A stretch of DNA of 36,648 bases, taken from the NCBI GenBank assembly GCA_016784445.1, contig JADHUR010000005.1, positions 1-36,648 on the forward strand, in the 5' to 3' direction. Position 1 is the stretch's first letter; the number at the start of each line of letters is the position of its first letter. The notes below the pieces were generated by a model. It did not search any database, was not told the origin of the DNA, and saw only the letters and a program-made list of their open reading frames with translations. The stretch is from Patescibacteria group bacterium. GTDB lineage: Bacteria; Patescibacteriota; Patescibacteriia; UBA1558. This document shows positions 28,917 to 36,648 of the stretch, piece by piece. A program made the translations under genes and the position numbers.

Positions 28917-29190
28917 CTTAAAGTTCTTTAAATATTTGTCTAGTCAGGGTAGTTGATATTAGAGGTAGTTCTATCCTTGGAATAATCCCATTTCCCAAGT
29001 GTAAACACTGAACTTTCGTAACGGTCTCAGCAACCAATACGAACAGGTAAAAAGTTCAGTTCTCAAAATCAACATGGCTCTGGCTAGGCAATCTTTCCAA
29101 GGGTATGGATTCCCTCCCCGCATAGGAAAATTTATGTACGAATCTATCCCAAATACGGAGCGCTGAGGTAAAACTTGGCGCTCTTTTTTT
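28917..29190 (+). ncRNA. candidate structured ncRNA 1, about 270 nt
   Basis: own promoter; long helix 28962-28982/29095-29116; inner helix ACTGAACT/AGTTCAGT (29007/29053); intrinsic terminator at 3' end; both flanking operons on the opposite strand. Confidence 0.7.
29158..29190 (+). terminator. intrinsic terminator of ncRNA candidate 1
   Basis: GAGCGC tgaggtaaaacttg GCGCTC TTTTTTT. Confidence 0.85.
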
Positions 29191-29192
29191 AA

Positions 29193-29225
29193 TCAAAAAA
29201 CCCGTGATAGAAATCACGGGTTTTA
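29193..29225. terminator. bidirectional terminator at the fusA 3' end
   Basis: AAAAAACCCGTGATagaaATCACGGGTTTT. Confidence 0.85.
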
Positions 29226-29245
29226 TATATCTCTCTAATATCTAT

Positions 29246-31342
29246 TTAGCTTTTACCTTCTTTAATCTTTTCTTCAACATTCTTAGGTACTTCAGCATAA
29301 TGTGAGAATTCCATACTATATGATGCCCTACCTTTAGATAGTGAACGAATAGCTGTAGAGTAACCAAACATCTCTCCAAGAGGAACATCTGCACTTACAA
29401 TCTTCATCTGTCCACGATCAGTCATTTCTTTAATTTGAGCACGTTTAGAGTTAAGGTCTCCAATAACATCACCCATAGATTCCTCAGGAGTTACAACTTC
29501 AACTTTCATAATAGGTTCCAATAGTACAAGGCCTGCTTTTGAACAAGCTGCTTTAAATGCCATAGCACCGGCAACTTTAAAGGCTGCTTCAGATGAGTCA
29601 ACTTCATGATATGAACCATCATAAACATTAACTTTAATATCTATCATCTGATAACCAGCAAGAATACCATTCTCCATAGTTTCCTTAACACCTTTTTCAA
29701 TAGGCCCAATATATTCTTTTGGAATAGAACCACCTTTGATAGTACTTTCAAATTCAAATCCAGCACCACGTTCACGACTTTCAATCTTTAGCCAACAGTG
29801 ACCAAATTGACCACGTCCACCAGACTGTTTAACATATTTACCTTCAGCTTCAGCATTACCTTTAATTGTTTCTTTATATGCAACTTGTGGAGCGCCAACA
29901 TTAGCTTCAACTTGAAACTCTCTTTTCATTCTATCTACAATAATATCTAAGTGAAGCTCTCCCATTCCAGCAATAATTGTCTGTAATGTTTCTTCGTCTG
30001 TAGATACTTGGAAAGTAGGGTCTTCTTCAGCAAGTTTAGCAAGTGCCATACCCATCTTTTCTTGATCTGGTTTAGTTTTAGGTTCAATAGCTACTGAAAT
30101 AACTGGCTCTGGGAAAGTAATAGACTCTAGAACAACTACATTATCTTCACTACATAGAGTATCTCCAGTTGATGTATCTTTCAAACCAACTACAGCTGCA
30201 ATTTCACCAGCATATATTTCATCTACTTCTTCTCTTGAATTAGCATGCATTCTAACAATACGTCCAATTCTTTCTTTCTTTTCTTTAGAAGAGTTATATA
30301 CATATGTACCAGATTTAAGTACTCCAGAATAAACACGTACGAAACATAATTTACCTACATATGGATCTGTTGCAACTTTAAATGCAAGTAGGGATAATGG
30401 TTCAGTATCATCTGGTTTACAAATTATTTCCTTATCTTCATCATGTAGGGCATGACCCTTAACTGGAGGAACATCAAGTGGAGATGGTAATAGCTCTACA
30501 ATAGCATCAAGTAGGAATTGAACACCTTTATTCTTTAAAGCGGTGCCCACATAAATTGGAATTATTTCATTTGCAATAACACCCTTACGCAAGGCTTTCT
30601 TTAATTCTTCTAATGATGGCTCTTCGCCACCTAAATATTGTTCCATTAACTTCTCATCAGTTTCTACAATAGCTTCAATAAATTTACTTCTAAATTTCTC
30701 AACCTTCTCTTTCATATCTTCTGGTACATCACCAACTGTAATATCTTTACCAAGATCATCATTATATATATATGATTTTCGTGTCAAAAGATCTATAAGT
30801 CCTTGAAAAGTTTCAGCTGCACCAATTGGTAATTGTGCAGGATAAGACTTGTCTGTTAATCTATCTTCAATAGTTTGAATATCATAATAGAAATCTGCGC
30901 CCATTCTATCCATTTTATTAATAAAACAGATTCTAGGAACATGATATTTATCTGCTTGATGCCAAACAGTTTCAGATTGAGGTTCTACTCCAGCAACACC
31001 ATCAAATATGACAACACCGCCATCAAGTACACGCAAAGAACGTTCTACCTCTGCAGTAAAGTCTACATGACCTGGGGTGTCAATAATATTAATACGATGC
31101 ATATCTTCTGGATTATTACGTGAAGCCCAGAAACAAGTAGTAGCAGCTGAAGTAATTGTAATACCACGCTCTTGCTCTTGTTCCATCCAATCCATTTCTG
31201 CTTCACCTTCATGAACTTCACCAATTTTATGTTTCTTACCAGTATAGAACAGTACTCTTTCTGTTACTGTTGTTTTACCGGCATCAATATGGGCAATAAT
31301 CCCAATATTTCGTACTTTATCTAAAGGATAATCTCTTGACAT
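29246..31342 (-). CDS. fusA: elongation factor G
   Basis: [60 protein letters not shown]. Confidence 0.98.
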   Translation of the reverse strand: MSRDYPLDKVRNIGIIAHIDAGKTTVTERVLFYTGKKHKIGEVHEGEAEMDWMEQEQERGITITSAATTCFWASRNNPEDMHRINIIDTPGHVDFTAEVERSLRVLDGGVVIFDGVAGVEPQSETVWHQADKYHVPRICFINKMDRMGADFYYDIQTIEDRLTDKSYPAQLPIGAAETFQGLIDLLTRKSYIYNDDLGKDITVGDVPEDMKEKVEKFRSKFIEAIVETDEKLMEQYLGGEEPSLEELKKALRKGVIANEIIPIYVGTALKNKGVQFLLDAIVELLPSPLDVPPVKGHALHDEDKEIICKPDDTEPLSLLAFKVATDPYVGKLCFVRVYSGVLKSGTYVYNSSKEKKERIGRIVRMHANSREEVDEIYAGEIAAVVGLKDTSTGDTLCSEDNVVVLESITFPEPVISVAIEPKTKPDQEKMGMALAKLAEEDPTFQVSTDEETLQTIIAGMGELHLDIIVDRMKREFQVEANVGAPQVAYKETIKGNAEAEGKYVKQSGGRGQFGHCWLKIESRERGAGFEFESTIKGGSIPKEYIGPIEKGVKETMENGILAGYQMIDIKVNVYDGSYHEVDSSEAAFKVAGAMAFKAACSKAGLVLLEPIMKVEVVTPEESMGDVIGDLNSKRAQIKEMTDRGQMKIVSADVPLGEMFGYSTAIRSLSKGRASYSMEFSHYAEVPKNVEEKIKEGKS

Positions 31343-31369
31343 AATTTTTAACTTAAATATTTATATTTA

Positions 31370-31837
31370 TTATCTTGCAAAATGAGCAAATGCTTTATTA
31401 GCCTCTGCCATCTTATGTACATCCTGCTTCTTCTTCATTGCATCACCCTCACCATTAGCAGCATCCATTAATTCTTCAGCTAACTTTAAATGCATTGGCT
31501 TACCTTTTTTCTTTCTAGATGCTTCAATGATCCATCTATAAGCAAGTTGCAATTTACGATCACCAGAAACAACTACAGGAACTTGATAGTTTGCACCACC
31601 AATACGTCTACCCTTAACTTCTACATTAGGGCCAACATTCTTAATAGCTAAATCAAAGACATCCATTGGATCTTGCTTTGTTTTCTCTGAAACAAAATCA
31701 AAAGCTCCATAAACAATCTTTTGAGCTATGCTTTTCTTACCATCATTCATAATGTAATTAATAAACTTAGCAAGCATTACATTGTTGAATTTTGGATCTG
31801 GTTTAATTTTTCTCTTAGGGGCTTGTTTACCTCTCAT
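31370..31837 (-). CDS. rpsG: 30S ribosomal protein S7
   Basis: MRGKQAPKRKIKPDPKF...VGPNVEVKGRRIGGANYQVPVVV. Confidence 0.97.
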   Translation of the reverse strand: MRGKQAPKRKIKPDPKFNNVMLAKFINYIMNDGKKSIAQKIVYGAFDFVSEKTKQDPMDVFDLAIKNVGPNVEVKGRRIGGANYQVPVVVSGDRKLQLAYRWIIEASRKKKGKPMHLKLAEELMDAANGEGDAMKKKQDVHKMAEANKAFAHFAR

Positions 31838-31859
31838 ATATGTAAGTATTATTTATTAA

Positions 31860-32324
31860 TTATTCTGCACTAGCTTCAGTACTAGCTGCTTCTTTCTTAG
31901 CACCACCTTTTTTATCTAAACGTGCACCATATAGTGAACGACTCTGCTTACGACCTTCTACACCCTGCGTATCATATACACCACGAACTACATGGTAACG
32001 TACACCAGCTAAGTCTCTAACACGACCACCACGAAGAAGCACAATTGAGTGTTCTTGTAGATTGTGTCCTTCACCTGGAATATATGCTGTTACTTCCATA
32101 CCATTAGATAATCTAACTCTAGCAATCTTACGAAGAGCTGAATTAGGTTTCTTTGGAGTCATGGTTGTAACCTTAACACATACACCGCGCTTAAAAGGAG
32201 CGCCCTCTGGATGATAATCACGTTTTCTCTTTAAAGCATTAAGAGTATAGCGTAAACCAGGTCCTTTAGCCTTTTTCTTCTTAACTTTTCTCGCTTTTTT
32301 TAACAATTGATTTGTTGTAGGCAT
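31860..32324 (-). CDS. rpsL: 30S ribosomal protein S12 with short Ala/Glu/Ser C-terminal tail
   Basis: [13 protein letters not shown]...[59 protein letters not shown]. Confidence 0.98.
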   Translation of the reverse strand: MPTTNQLLKKARKVKKKKAKGPGLRYTLNALKRKRDYHPEGAPFKRGVCVKVTTMTPKKPNSALRKIARVRLSNGMEVTAYIPGEGHNLQEHSIVLLRGGRVRDLAGVRYHVVRGVYDTQGVEGRKQSRSLYGARLDKKGGAKKEAASTEASAE

Positions 32325-32412
32325 ATTCTTTGATTATAATATTATATTAATTATTTAATTTCTTTTTACTTTATATTTATACTTATTTTTCATATTAAAT
32401 AAAAAATAACTA

Positions 32413-32497
32413 TGTCCAAATAGAATAGTTATTAGTCACATATATTATGTGATTTCATCCTACTCTACCTCACCAACAAGGCAGACTCTATTCGGAT
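32413..32497 (-). promoter_or_regulatory. three-way-junction-like 5' leader of the rpsL-rpsG-fusA operon
   Basis: TCCGAATAGA(32496-32487)/TCTATTTGGA(32424-32415); TCTGCCT/AGGTAGA(32485-32464); TCACAT/ATGTGA(32452-32436). Confidence 0.65.
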
Positions 32498-32503
32498 GAC
32501 AAT

Positions 32504-32532
32504 ATAATAGCACTAGCTAAGCATTACGTCAA
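32504..32532 (-). promoter_or_regulatory. promoter of the rpsL operon
   Basis: minus strand TTGACG - 17 nt - TATTAT; predicted start at the leader's closing helix. Confidence 0.75.
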
Positions 32533-32535
32533 TAC

Positions 32536-33165
32536 CTATACTAGTCCATATATCAAATTAACAAAAAATCCAATAATTTTACTAAAAATACCAAGTCCTA
32601 GGAAAGAATCTGCTATAAGTAGCATTAATAGTATCCAAGGCCCGTGATTACTTAAAGATACCTTTATATTGTTATATTTAGCCGGTAATATATCAAATAG
32701 GAACTTTGAACCATCAAGTGGTGGAATAGGAATAAGGTTAAATATCATTAATACAGTGTTTATTATAATCAGATAAGAAAGGAAAGTTGCTAAATAATTA
32801 GCAAAGTCTATCACTCCAAACCCCACTAATACCTTTAAAACTATTACAAATAGTATTGCGCTTAATAGATTAGCAAGTGGTCCAGCGAGTGAAACTATAG
32901 TATTCCCCCATTTCTGATTCTTAAAATTACCTGGATTTATTGGCACTGGCTTTGCCCAACCAATAACAAGCGGACTACCAGACAGAATTAACATAGCTGG
33001 TAATAGAATCGTACCAAAAGTATCTAAATGAGGAATAGGGTTCAATGTTAACCTATTATTATCTCTTGCTGTCATATCCCCCTGCTTATATGCTGCAAAA
33101 GCATGAGAAAACTCATGTATAATAATTGCATATAGTATTGATAATATTTGTATAATAACCAGCAT
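32536..33165 (-). CDS. site-2 protease family (M50) membrane metalloprotease
   Basis: IIIHEFSHAFAAYKQGD, GWAKPVPINPGNF, SLAGPLANL, NLIPIPPLDGSKF. Confidence 0.93.
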   Translation of the reverse strand: MLVIIQILSILYAIIIHEFSHAFAAYKQGDMTARDNNRLTLNPIPHLDTFGTILLPAMLILSGSPLVIGWAKPVPINPGNFKNQKWGNTIVSLAGPLANLLSAILFVIVLKVLVGFGVIDFANYLATFLSYLIIINTVLMIFNLIPIPPLDGSKFLFDILPAKYNNIKVSLSNHGPWILLMLLIADSFLGLGIFSKIIGFFVNLIYGLV

Positions 33166-33236
33166 CTTGACTATTTAAGATAATTATATTAAACTGTATT
33201 CACTATTATACTAAAATATCTATTAAATACAATAAT

Positions 33237-33404
33237 ATGGCTAAAGTATGCGAAGTCTGCGAGCGTGGTACTACATCAGGACAAACAAAAAGTCATTCTC
33301 AAATCAAGACCAAACGTCAGGTTAAAATAAATTTACAGACAAAGGTGGTAGACGGTAAGAGAATCAAGATTTGTACCAAATGTATGCGGACAATGAATAA
33401 ATAA
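33237..33404 (+). CDS. rpmB: 50S ribosomal protein L28, 55 aa, Cys4 zinc-ribbon type (absent from the ORF track)
   Basis: MAKVCEVCERGTTSGQTKSHSQIKTKRQVKINLQTKVVDGKRIKICTKCMRTMNK translated by hand. Confidence 0.93.
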   Translation: MAKVCEVCERGTTSGQTKSHSQIKTKRQVKINLQTKVVDGKRIKICTKCMRTMNK

Positions 33405-33414
33405 ACTATTATAC

Positions 33415-33450
33415 TCAAAACACTCCTAGTATATCTAGGAGTGTTTTATT
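33415..33450. terminator. bidirectional intrinsic terminator
   Basis: AAAACACTCCTAGtataTCTAGGAGTGTTTT. Confidence 0.85.
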
Positions 33451-33465
33451 TTAACTATATATATT

Positions 33466-34056
33466 CTATCGTATTACAAATTCTACCGCATTGTTCTCAA
33501 TAATAATGTCTTCAAGTTTTATATCTCCACTAAAGAAAAAATCTGATACAGATTCTAAATATCCAAATAATAATCTACCAACAAGTGATCCTGGAATATA
33601 TAAACCTTTATACCTAGCTTTTAGAACATGAAAATATAATTGCTCATCCATAACTTCTACTCTAATCTCAGCACTTGCATTTCCTTTGAATGGTTTTAAA
33701 GCATAACCCTCCAAGATAAACCTATTATCTCTCATACTCACACTAATATCTTGTATAGGGGGATTTGTATAATCTTTCAATTGCTCTTCTATAATATAAT
33801 TGAGTTCAGCTGCTGATATATTTGTATATTGATTATTTGCAGCTATCAAAGATAAATCATCTTGTTTATATGCATTAAGCCATACAGCAAGTTTTTCTTC
33901 AACGCTCATTTTTTGTACAGCATTTAATTCTACAATAATTTCTTCCTCTACGATTACCTTGTCCTTCCACCATAATAAATCTGAAAAAGAAAATGCATAA
34001 GAAGTATTTGGAATGATTAATACTGCCAGCATTATTATTAATATTAGTTTTTTCAT
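33466..34056 (-). CDS. secreted hypothetical protein, 196 aa
   Basis: signal peptide MKKLILIIMLAVLIIPNTSYAFS; no recognised domain. Confidence 0.7.
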   Translation of the reverse strand: MKKLILIIMLAVLIIPNTSYAFSFSDLLWWKDKVIVEEEIIVELNAVQKMSVEEKLAVWLNAYKQDDLSLIAANNQYTNISAAELNYIIEEQLKDYTNPPIQDISVSMRDNRFILEGYALKPFKGNASAEIRVEVMDEQLYFHVLKARYKGLYIPGSLVGRLLFGYLESVSDFFFSGDIKLEDIIIENNAVEFVIR

Positions 34057-34110
34057 AGTATATAAATGGGTTTATTAATATACTAATATTATAGCAAAAT
34101 ATACCTAAAC

Positions 34111-34134
34111 AAAAAACCATTACAATAGTAATGG
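34111..34134 (-). terminator. intrinsic terminator of ncRNA candidate 2
   Basis: minus strand CCATTACtattGTAATGGTTTTTTG. Confidence 0.85.
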
Positions 34135-34357
34135 TCTTTTACATTCTAGTCAGCTTAACAAAAGATTGGAAGTTCCGTTAGCCATCCGGGCAGTCATTCA
34201 ATCGTGAGGCAAATCAAAGTTTATCACCTTTATTGCTCATTATCGAAAAACTATAATGCCGCTGGGTGTCCTAGAACATGAACCAAGGTCCATATTTCAC
34301 CTAAACTCCCTATATTTTCGAGGTTGTAGAAATTCAATCTGTCAAAGTGACTAGAAC
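34111..34357 (-). ncRNA. candidate structured ncRNA 2 or long attenuator leader, about 245 nt
   Basis: predicted start coincides with helix TTCTAGTCACTTTGAC(34356-34341)/GTTAAGCTGACTAGAA(34159-34144), stacked on GATTGAA/TTCCAATC; terminator at 3' end. Confidence 0.7.
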
Positions 34358-34363
34358 ACTTTA

Positions 34364-34391
34364 ATTATAACACTCTCTATATTTGAGTCAA
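34364..34391 (-). promoter_or_regulatory. promoter of ncRNA candidate 2
   Basis: minus strand TTGACT - 16 nt - TATAAT. Confidence 0.8.
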
Positions 34392-34409
34392 ATGAATAAT
34401 ATCACTAAT

Positions 34410-35480
34410 TTAATCAACTATTATCTTTACAATCAAATCACGTAATTTTATCAATTCTGTAATCTTTATTCTTTCATTTGTGGCATGTGGAGACTCTCCT
34501 CCATCCCCCAAATTTAGCACTTCAATACCTCTTGCATTATATTCATTTGCTTCACTAGCTCCACAACTTACTTGATTTTGTGGTTTTAGTCCCTGTGCTC
34601 TTATAATGCTTATTGTCTCCTGTAAGAACTTATTATCTTCTTTAAAGCTATAACCCTGCACAATTGGTATTTCTTGTAAATCTATAATTGTTTCGGTTTC
34701 CTTTTCAACATTTGCTATTGCATTCTTAAGTAATACAGAAAGATTATCAACATTTTTTTTATCAATACTTCTAAAATCTCCACTCAAAATTGTCTTTTCA
34801 GCAACGACATTCCCCGCCGAACCACCTGCTATTTTTCCAACATTAAATGTAGTATAAGTATCTACTCTTCCATTAGGTAATAAGTTTAATAATTTTGCGG
34901 CTGCTACAATACTATTATTTCCCTTCTCCGGTTCACTACCAGCGTGAGCTGCCTTACCATTGATTGTTATCACAAACTCATTAGCATAAGGAGCGCTAAT
35001 TACAATAGTACCAACTGGTGCCGACCTATCAAATAAATAGCCCTTTTTAGATTTCAAACTACTAATATCTAAATTCATAGCACCCTTAAACGTTGTTTCT
35101 TCTTCAACGGTAAATACTACTTCTATATTTTTATTAATTTTATTTCTTACACTAAGTATCCCATCTAGAATTGCTGCTATAGATGCTTTATTATCGGCTC
35201 CTAATATTGAAGTTCCATCTGTCTGTATAAAACCATCACTTTCTTCAATATTAATATTATCTCCAGGTGGAACCGTATCCATGTGAGCAGATAAAAGAAT
35301 AGACTCTGCATCAATATTTCCAACACGAAAAATAATATTACCCACTTCATCTTGAAAATAAAGTATATTATTATCTTCTAAAATACCTTTAATAAAATTA
35401 GCAATATCTCTCTCGCTACCACTGGGACTTTTTATGGTTGCTAATTTTTTAAATAAACTTGTAACGGAATTGTTTTTCAT
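34410..35480 (-). CDS. M20-family metallopeptidase (PepT-like)
   Basis: LLSAHMDTVPPGD, GADNKASIAAILDG, VVFTVEEETTFKGA, AAHAGSEPEKG, SCGASEANEYNARGIEVLNLGDG. Confidence 0.92.
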   Translation of the reverse strand: MKNNSVTSLFKKLATIKSPSGSERDIANFIKGILEDNNILYFQDEVGNIIFRVGNIDAESILLSAHMDTVPPGDNINIEESDGFIQTDGTSILGADNKASIAAILDGILSVRNKINKNIEVVFTVEEETTFKGAMNLDISSLKSKKGYLFDRSAPVGTIVISAPYANEFVITINGKAAHAGSEPEKGNNSIVAAAKLLNLLPNGRVDTYTTFNVGKIAGGSAGNVVAEKTILSGDFRSIDKKNVDNLSVLLKNAIANVEKETETIIDLQEIPIVQGYSFKEDNKFLQETISIIRAQGLKPQNQVSCGASEANEYNARGIEVLNLGDGGESPHATNERIKITELIKLRDLIVKIIVD

Positions 35481-35509
35481 AATAATTATAATAATTAATA
35501 AACGATTTG

Positions 35510-35545
35510 GTAAAGTGGGTTGAATATTATATTCAACCCACTTAT
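35510..35545. terminator. hairpin upstream of the M20 peptidase / downstream of the small ORFs
   Basis: AAAGTGGGTTGAATAttatATTCAACCCACTT near-perfect inverted repeat. Confidence 0.6.
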
Positions 35546-35560
35546 CGGTAATAGTTTGTT

Positions 35561-35821
35561 TTATACAAGACCACTACCTCCAGTGAGATTTTGGGTTTGA
35601 ATATGATCATTGCAAAACTGCCCTTCACTATTCACTCTAATTACTGCCCTATCATAGGGCGTTAATTCATTTTCTCTCACTTCTTCATCTTGACTATCAT
35701 CCTTATCTAGCTCACAACTTGCACGTGCATGATAATTCATATTACCAAGCGCTGAATGTAAATTCACGCACAATTGAGTATTAAACAACTGAGGATAATT
35801 AAGTCTAAACCAACTTTTCAT
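35561..35821 (-). CDS. hypothetical small protein, 86 aa
   Basis: ORF with well-spaced SD (GGAG-7 nt-ATG), directly downstream of the 65-aa ORF. Confidence 0.55.
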   Translation of the reverse strand: MKSWFRLNYPQLFNTQLCVNLHSALGNMNYHARASCELDKDDSQDEEVRENELTPYDRAVIRVNSEGQFCNDHIQTQNLTGGSGLV

Positions 35822-35839
35822 AACCTATCTCCATTTCTG

Positions 35840-36028
35840 TTAAAAAAGCACTGAACTGCTATCATCTGAGGATGACCAATTAAGATCATCATAGCCAGAA
35901 TATTCCTGCCCATAAATAGCCTTGCTTTCATTATCGTTTGTGATGATCAAAGCATCTTCTTGACCATCAATTTCGTCTTGGTTGATTTCTTGTCGCTCAT
36001 CAACCGGGAGCTTGTCGTTTTTTGACAC
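35840..36028 (-). CDS. hypothetical small acidic protein; GTG start at 36028 fits the SD (GAGG) better than the ATG at 36037
   Basis: AGAGAGGatgggaaacGTG spacing; tandem with 86-aa ORF. Confidence 0.5.
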   Translation of the reverse strand: MSKNDKLPVDERQEINQDEIDGQEDALIITNDNESKAIYGQEYSGYDDLNWSSSDDSSSVLF

Positions 36029-36088
36029 GTTTCCCATCCTCTCTTTTGAATGTACACTTGTTTTTTGAATACAGTTTTGTTACGATAC

Positions 36089-36187
36089 AAAAAGGCGCAT
36101 GTAGGCCATTTGGCCAATCCGAAGACATGAGGGTTCGAGACAATTTTCTTCCCAAAAGCCAATTGTCTCGACTTGCGTCCTTTTTTT
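36089..36187 (+). ncRNA. candidate three-stem RNA, probably + strand, ending in a T7 tract
   Basis: closing stem AAAAAGGCGCA(36089-36099)/TGCGtCCTTTTT(36174-36185); 11-bp stem TCGAGACAATT/AATTGTCTCGA(36135-36171); GGCC-ATTT-GGCC; upstream TTGTTT-17-TACGAT. Confidence 0.5.
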
Positions 36188-36251
36188 ATTCAAAAATATT
36201 AAATACTCGTTTTTACCAAATTATCGTTTCTTAAATAGTCGTGTAATTTAG

Positions 36252-36288
36252 TAAAAAATAAAGAGATTAGCCTATATTTAGGCTAATC
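36252..36288 (-). terminator. intrinsic terminator of ncRNA candidate 3
   Basis: minus strand GATTAGCCTAaataTAGGCTAATCTCTTTATTTTTT. Confidence 0.8.
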
Positions 36289-36433
36289 TTTATATCTAAA
36301 AGTATCTATTTATTCTATGTATTGATATAAAAATTAACCATTTGTTGACAACTCAAAGTTACCGTAATGGAATTTACGGCTCATTCTCTTTGACCAAGTT
36401 GTCATGCAAATGATTTTCATATTTTTTATACCT
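36252..36433 (-). ncRNA. candidate rod-shaped ncRNA 3, about 180 nt
   Basis: nested helices GGTATAAAAA/TTTTTATATC, CATTTG/CAAATG, TGACAACT-type stem 36404-36397/36353-36346, CAAAG/CTTTG, CCGTAA/TTACGG; own promoter and terminator. Confidence 0.7.
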
Positions 36434-36439
36434 ATATAA

Positions 36440-36467
36440 ATTATAGCAATAATAGATATTTAGTCAA
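36440..36467 (-). promoter_or_regulatory. promoter of ncRNA candidate 3
   Basis: minus strand TTGACT - 16 nt - TATAAT, same hexamers and spacing as candidate 2. Confidence 0.8.
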
Positions 36468-36469
36468 CC

Positions 36470-36498
36470 AAAAAACCCCACTACAAGTAGTGGGGTCT
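36470..36498 (-). terminator. intrinsic terminator of ndk
   Basis: minus strand GACCCCACTActtgTAGTGGGGTTTTTT. Confidence 0.85.
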
Positions 36499-36508
36499 AA
36501 ATATCTAT

Positions 36509-36648
36509 TTATTTCTCATCATCTGCATATACCCATTTCCAATCATCTTTCTCATAATCATATATCTCATCTTCCTTAAAAAATCTCTTAATCTCTGCTT
36601 CTGCTGCATCTGCAGAGTCTGAAGCATGTACAATATTATTAGAATGAC
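36509..36648 (-). CDS. ndk: nucleoside diphosphate kinase, C-terminal part (truncated by window edge)
   Basis: hand translation ...[50 protein letters not shown] motif. Confidence 0.88.
   Translation of the reverse strand, partial: HSNNIVHASDSADAAEAEIKRFFKEDEIYDYEKDDWKWVYADDEK

Noticed and set aside
28917-29190. RNase P, tmRNA or SRP RNA identity for ncRNA candidate 1
   Set aside because: Hallmark motifs of these families were not seen by eye; a covariance search is still required.
36131-36140. GGGTTCGAGAC resembling a tRNA/tmRNA T-arm
   Set aside because: No compatible acceptor stem, D-arm or anticodon arm; the bases are part of the 11-bp stem TCGAGACAATT/AATTGTCTCGA.
35947-36234. overlapping 71-aa (-) and 70-aa (+) ORFs
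   Set aside because: They run through the strongly structured RNA element and overlap the better-supported small ORFs.
1-36648. CRISPR array, transposon or prophage
   Set aside because: No regularly spaced repeats, transposase, integrase or phage structural genes seen.

Overview
The window looks like an AT-rich, compact Patescibacteria/CPR-type chromosome segment. This placement is inference from the gene content, the absence of rpmD/L30 between rpsE and rplO, and the 55-aa Cys4 L28. The core is a minus-strand translation block: rpsL-rpsG-fusA; tuf-rpsJ; then rplC-D-W-B-rpsS-rplV-rpsC-rplP-rpmC-rpsQ-rplN-X-E-rpsN-rpsH-rplF-R-rpsE-rplO-secY; then adk-map-ruvX, a glycosyl-1-phosphate transferase and rplU. 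The flanks carry dnaB-ybaB-recR, a P-type cation ATPase, a SIMPL protein, an ABC exporter, an M50 protease, an M20 peptidase, two tRNAs, a partial ndk and several hypothetical proteins. I saw no CRISPR array, transposase or phage module. The most interesting signal lies outside the ORFs. Several intergenic regions form what look like complete, self-contained RNA transcription units, each with a near-consensus promoter, a long paired RNA body and an intrinsic terminator. They lie at about 28.9-29.2 kb (+), 34.11-34.36 kb (-), 36.25-36.43 kb (-) and 36.09-36.19 kb (probably +). There are also two structured leaders upstream of rplC and rpsL, and an attenuator-like region upstream of tRNA-Asn. 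Most genes lack a Shine-Dalgarno sequence, while a few accessory genes have strong ones. All calls were made by eye, with no database search or folding computation.
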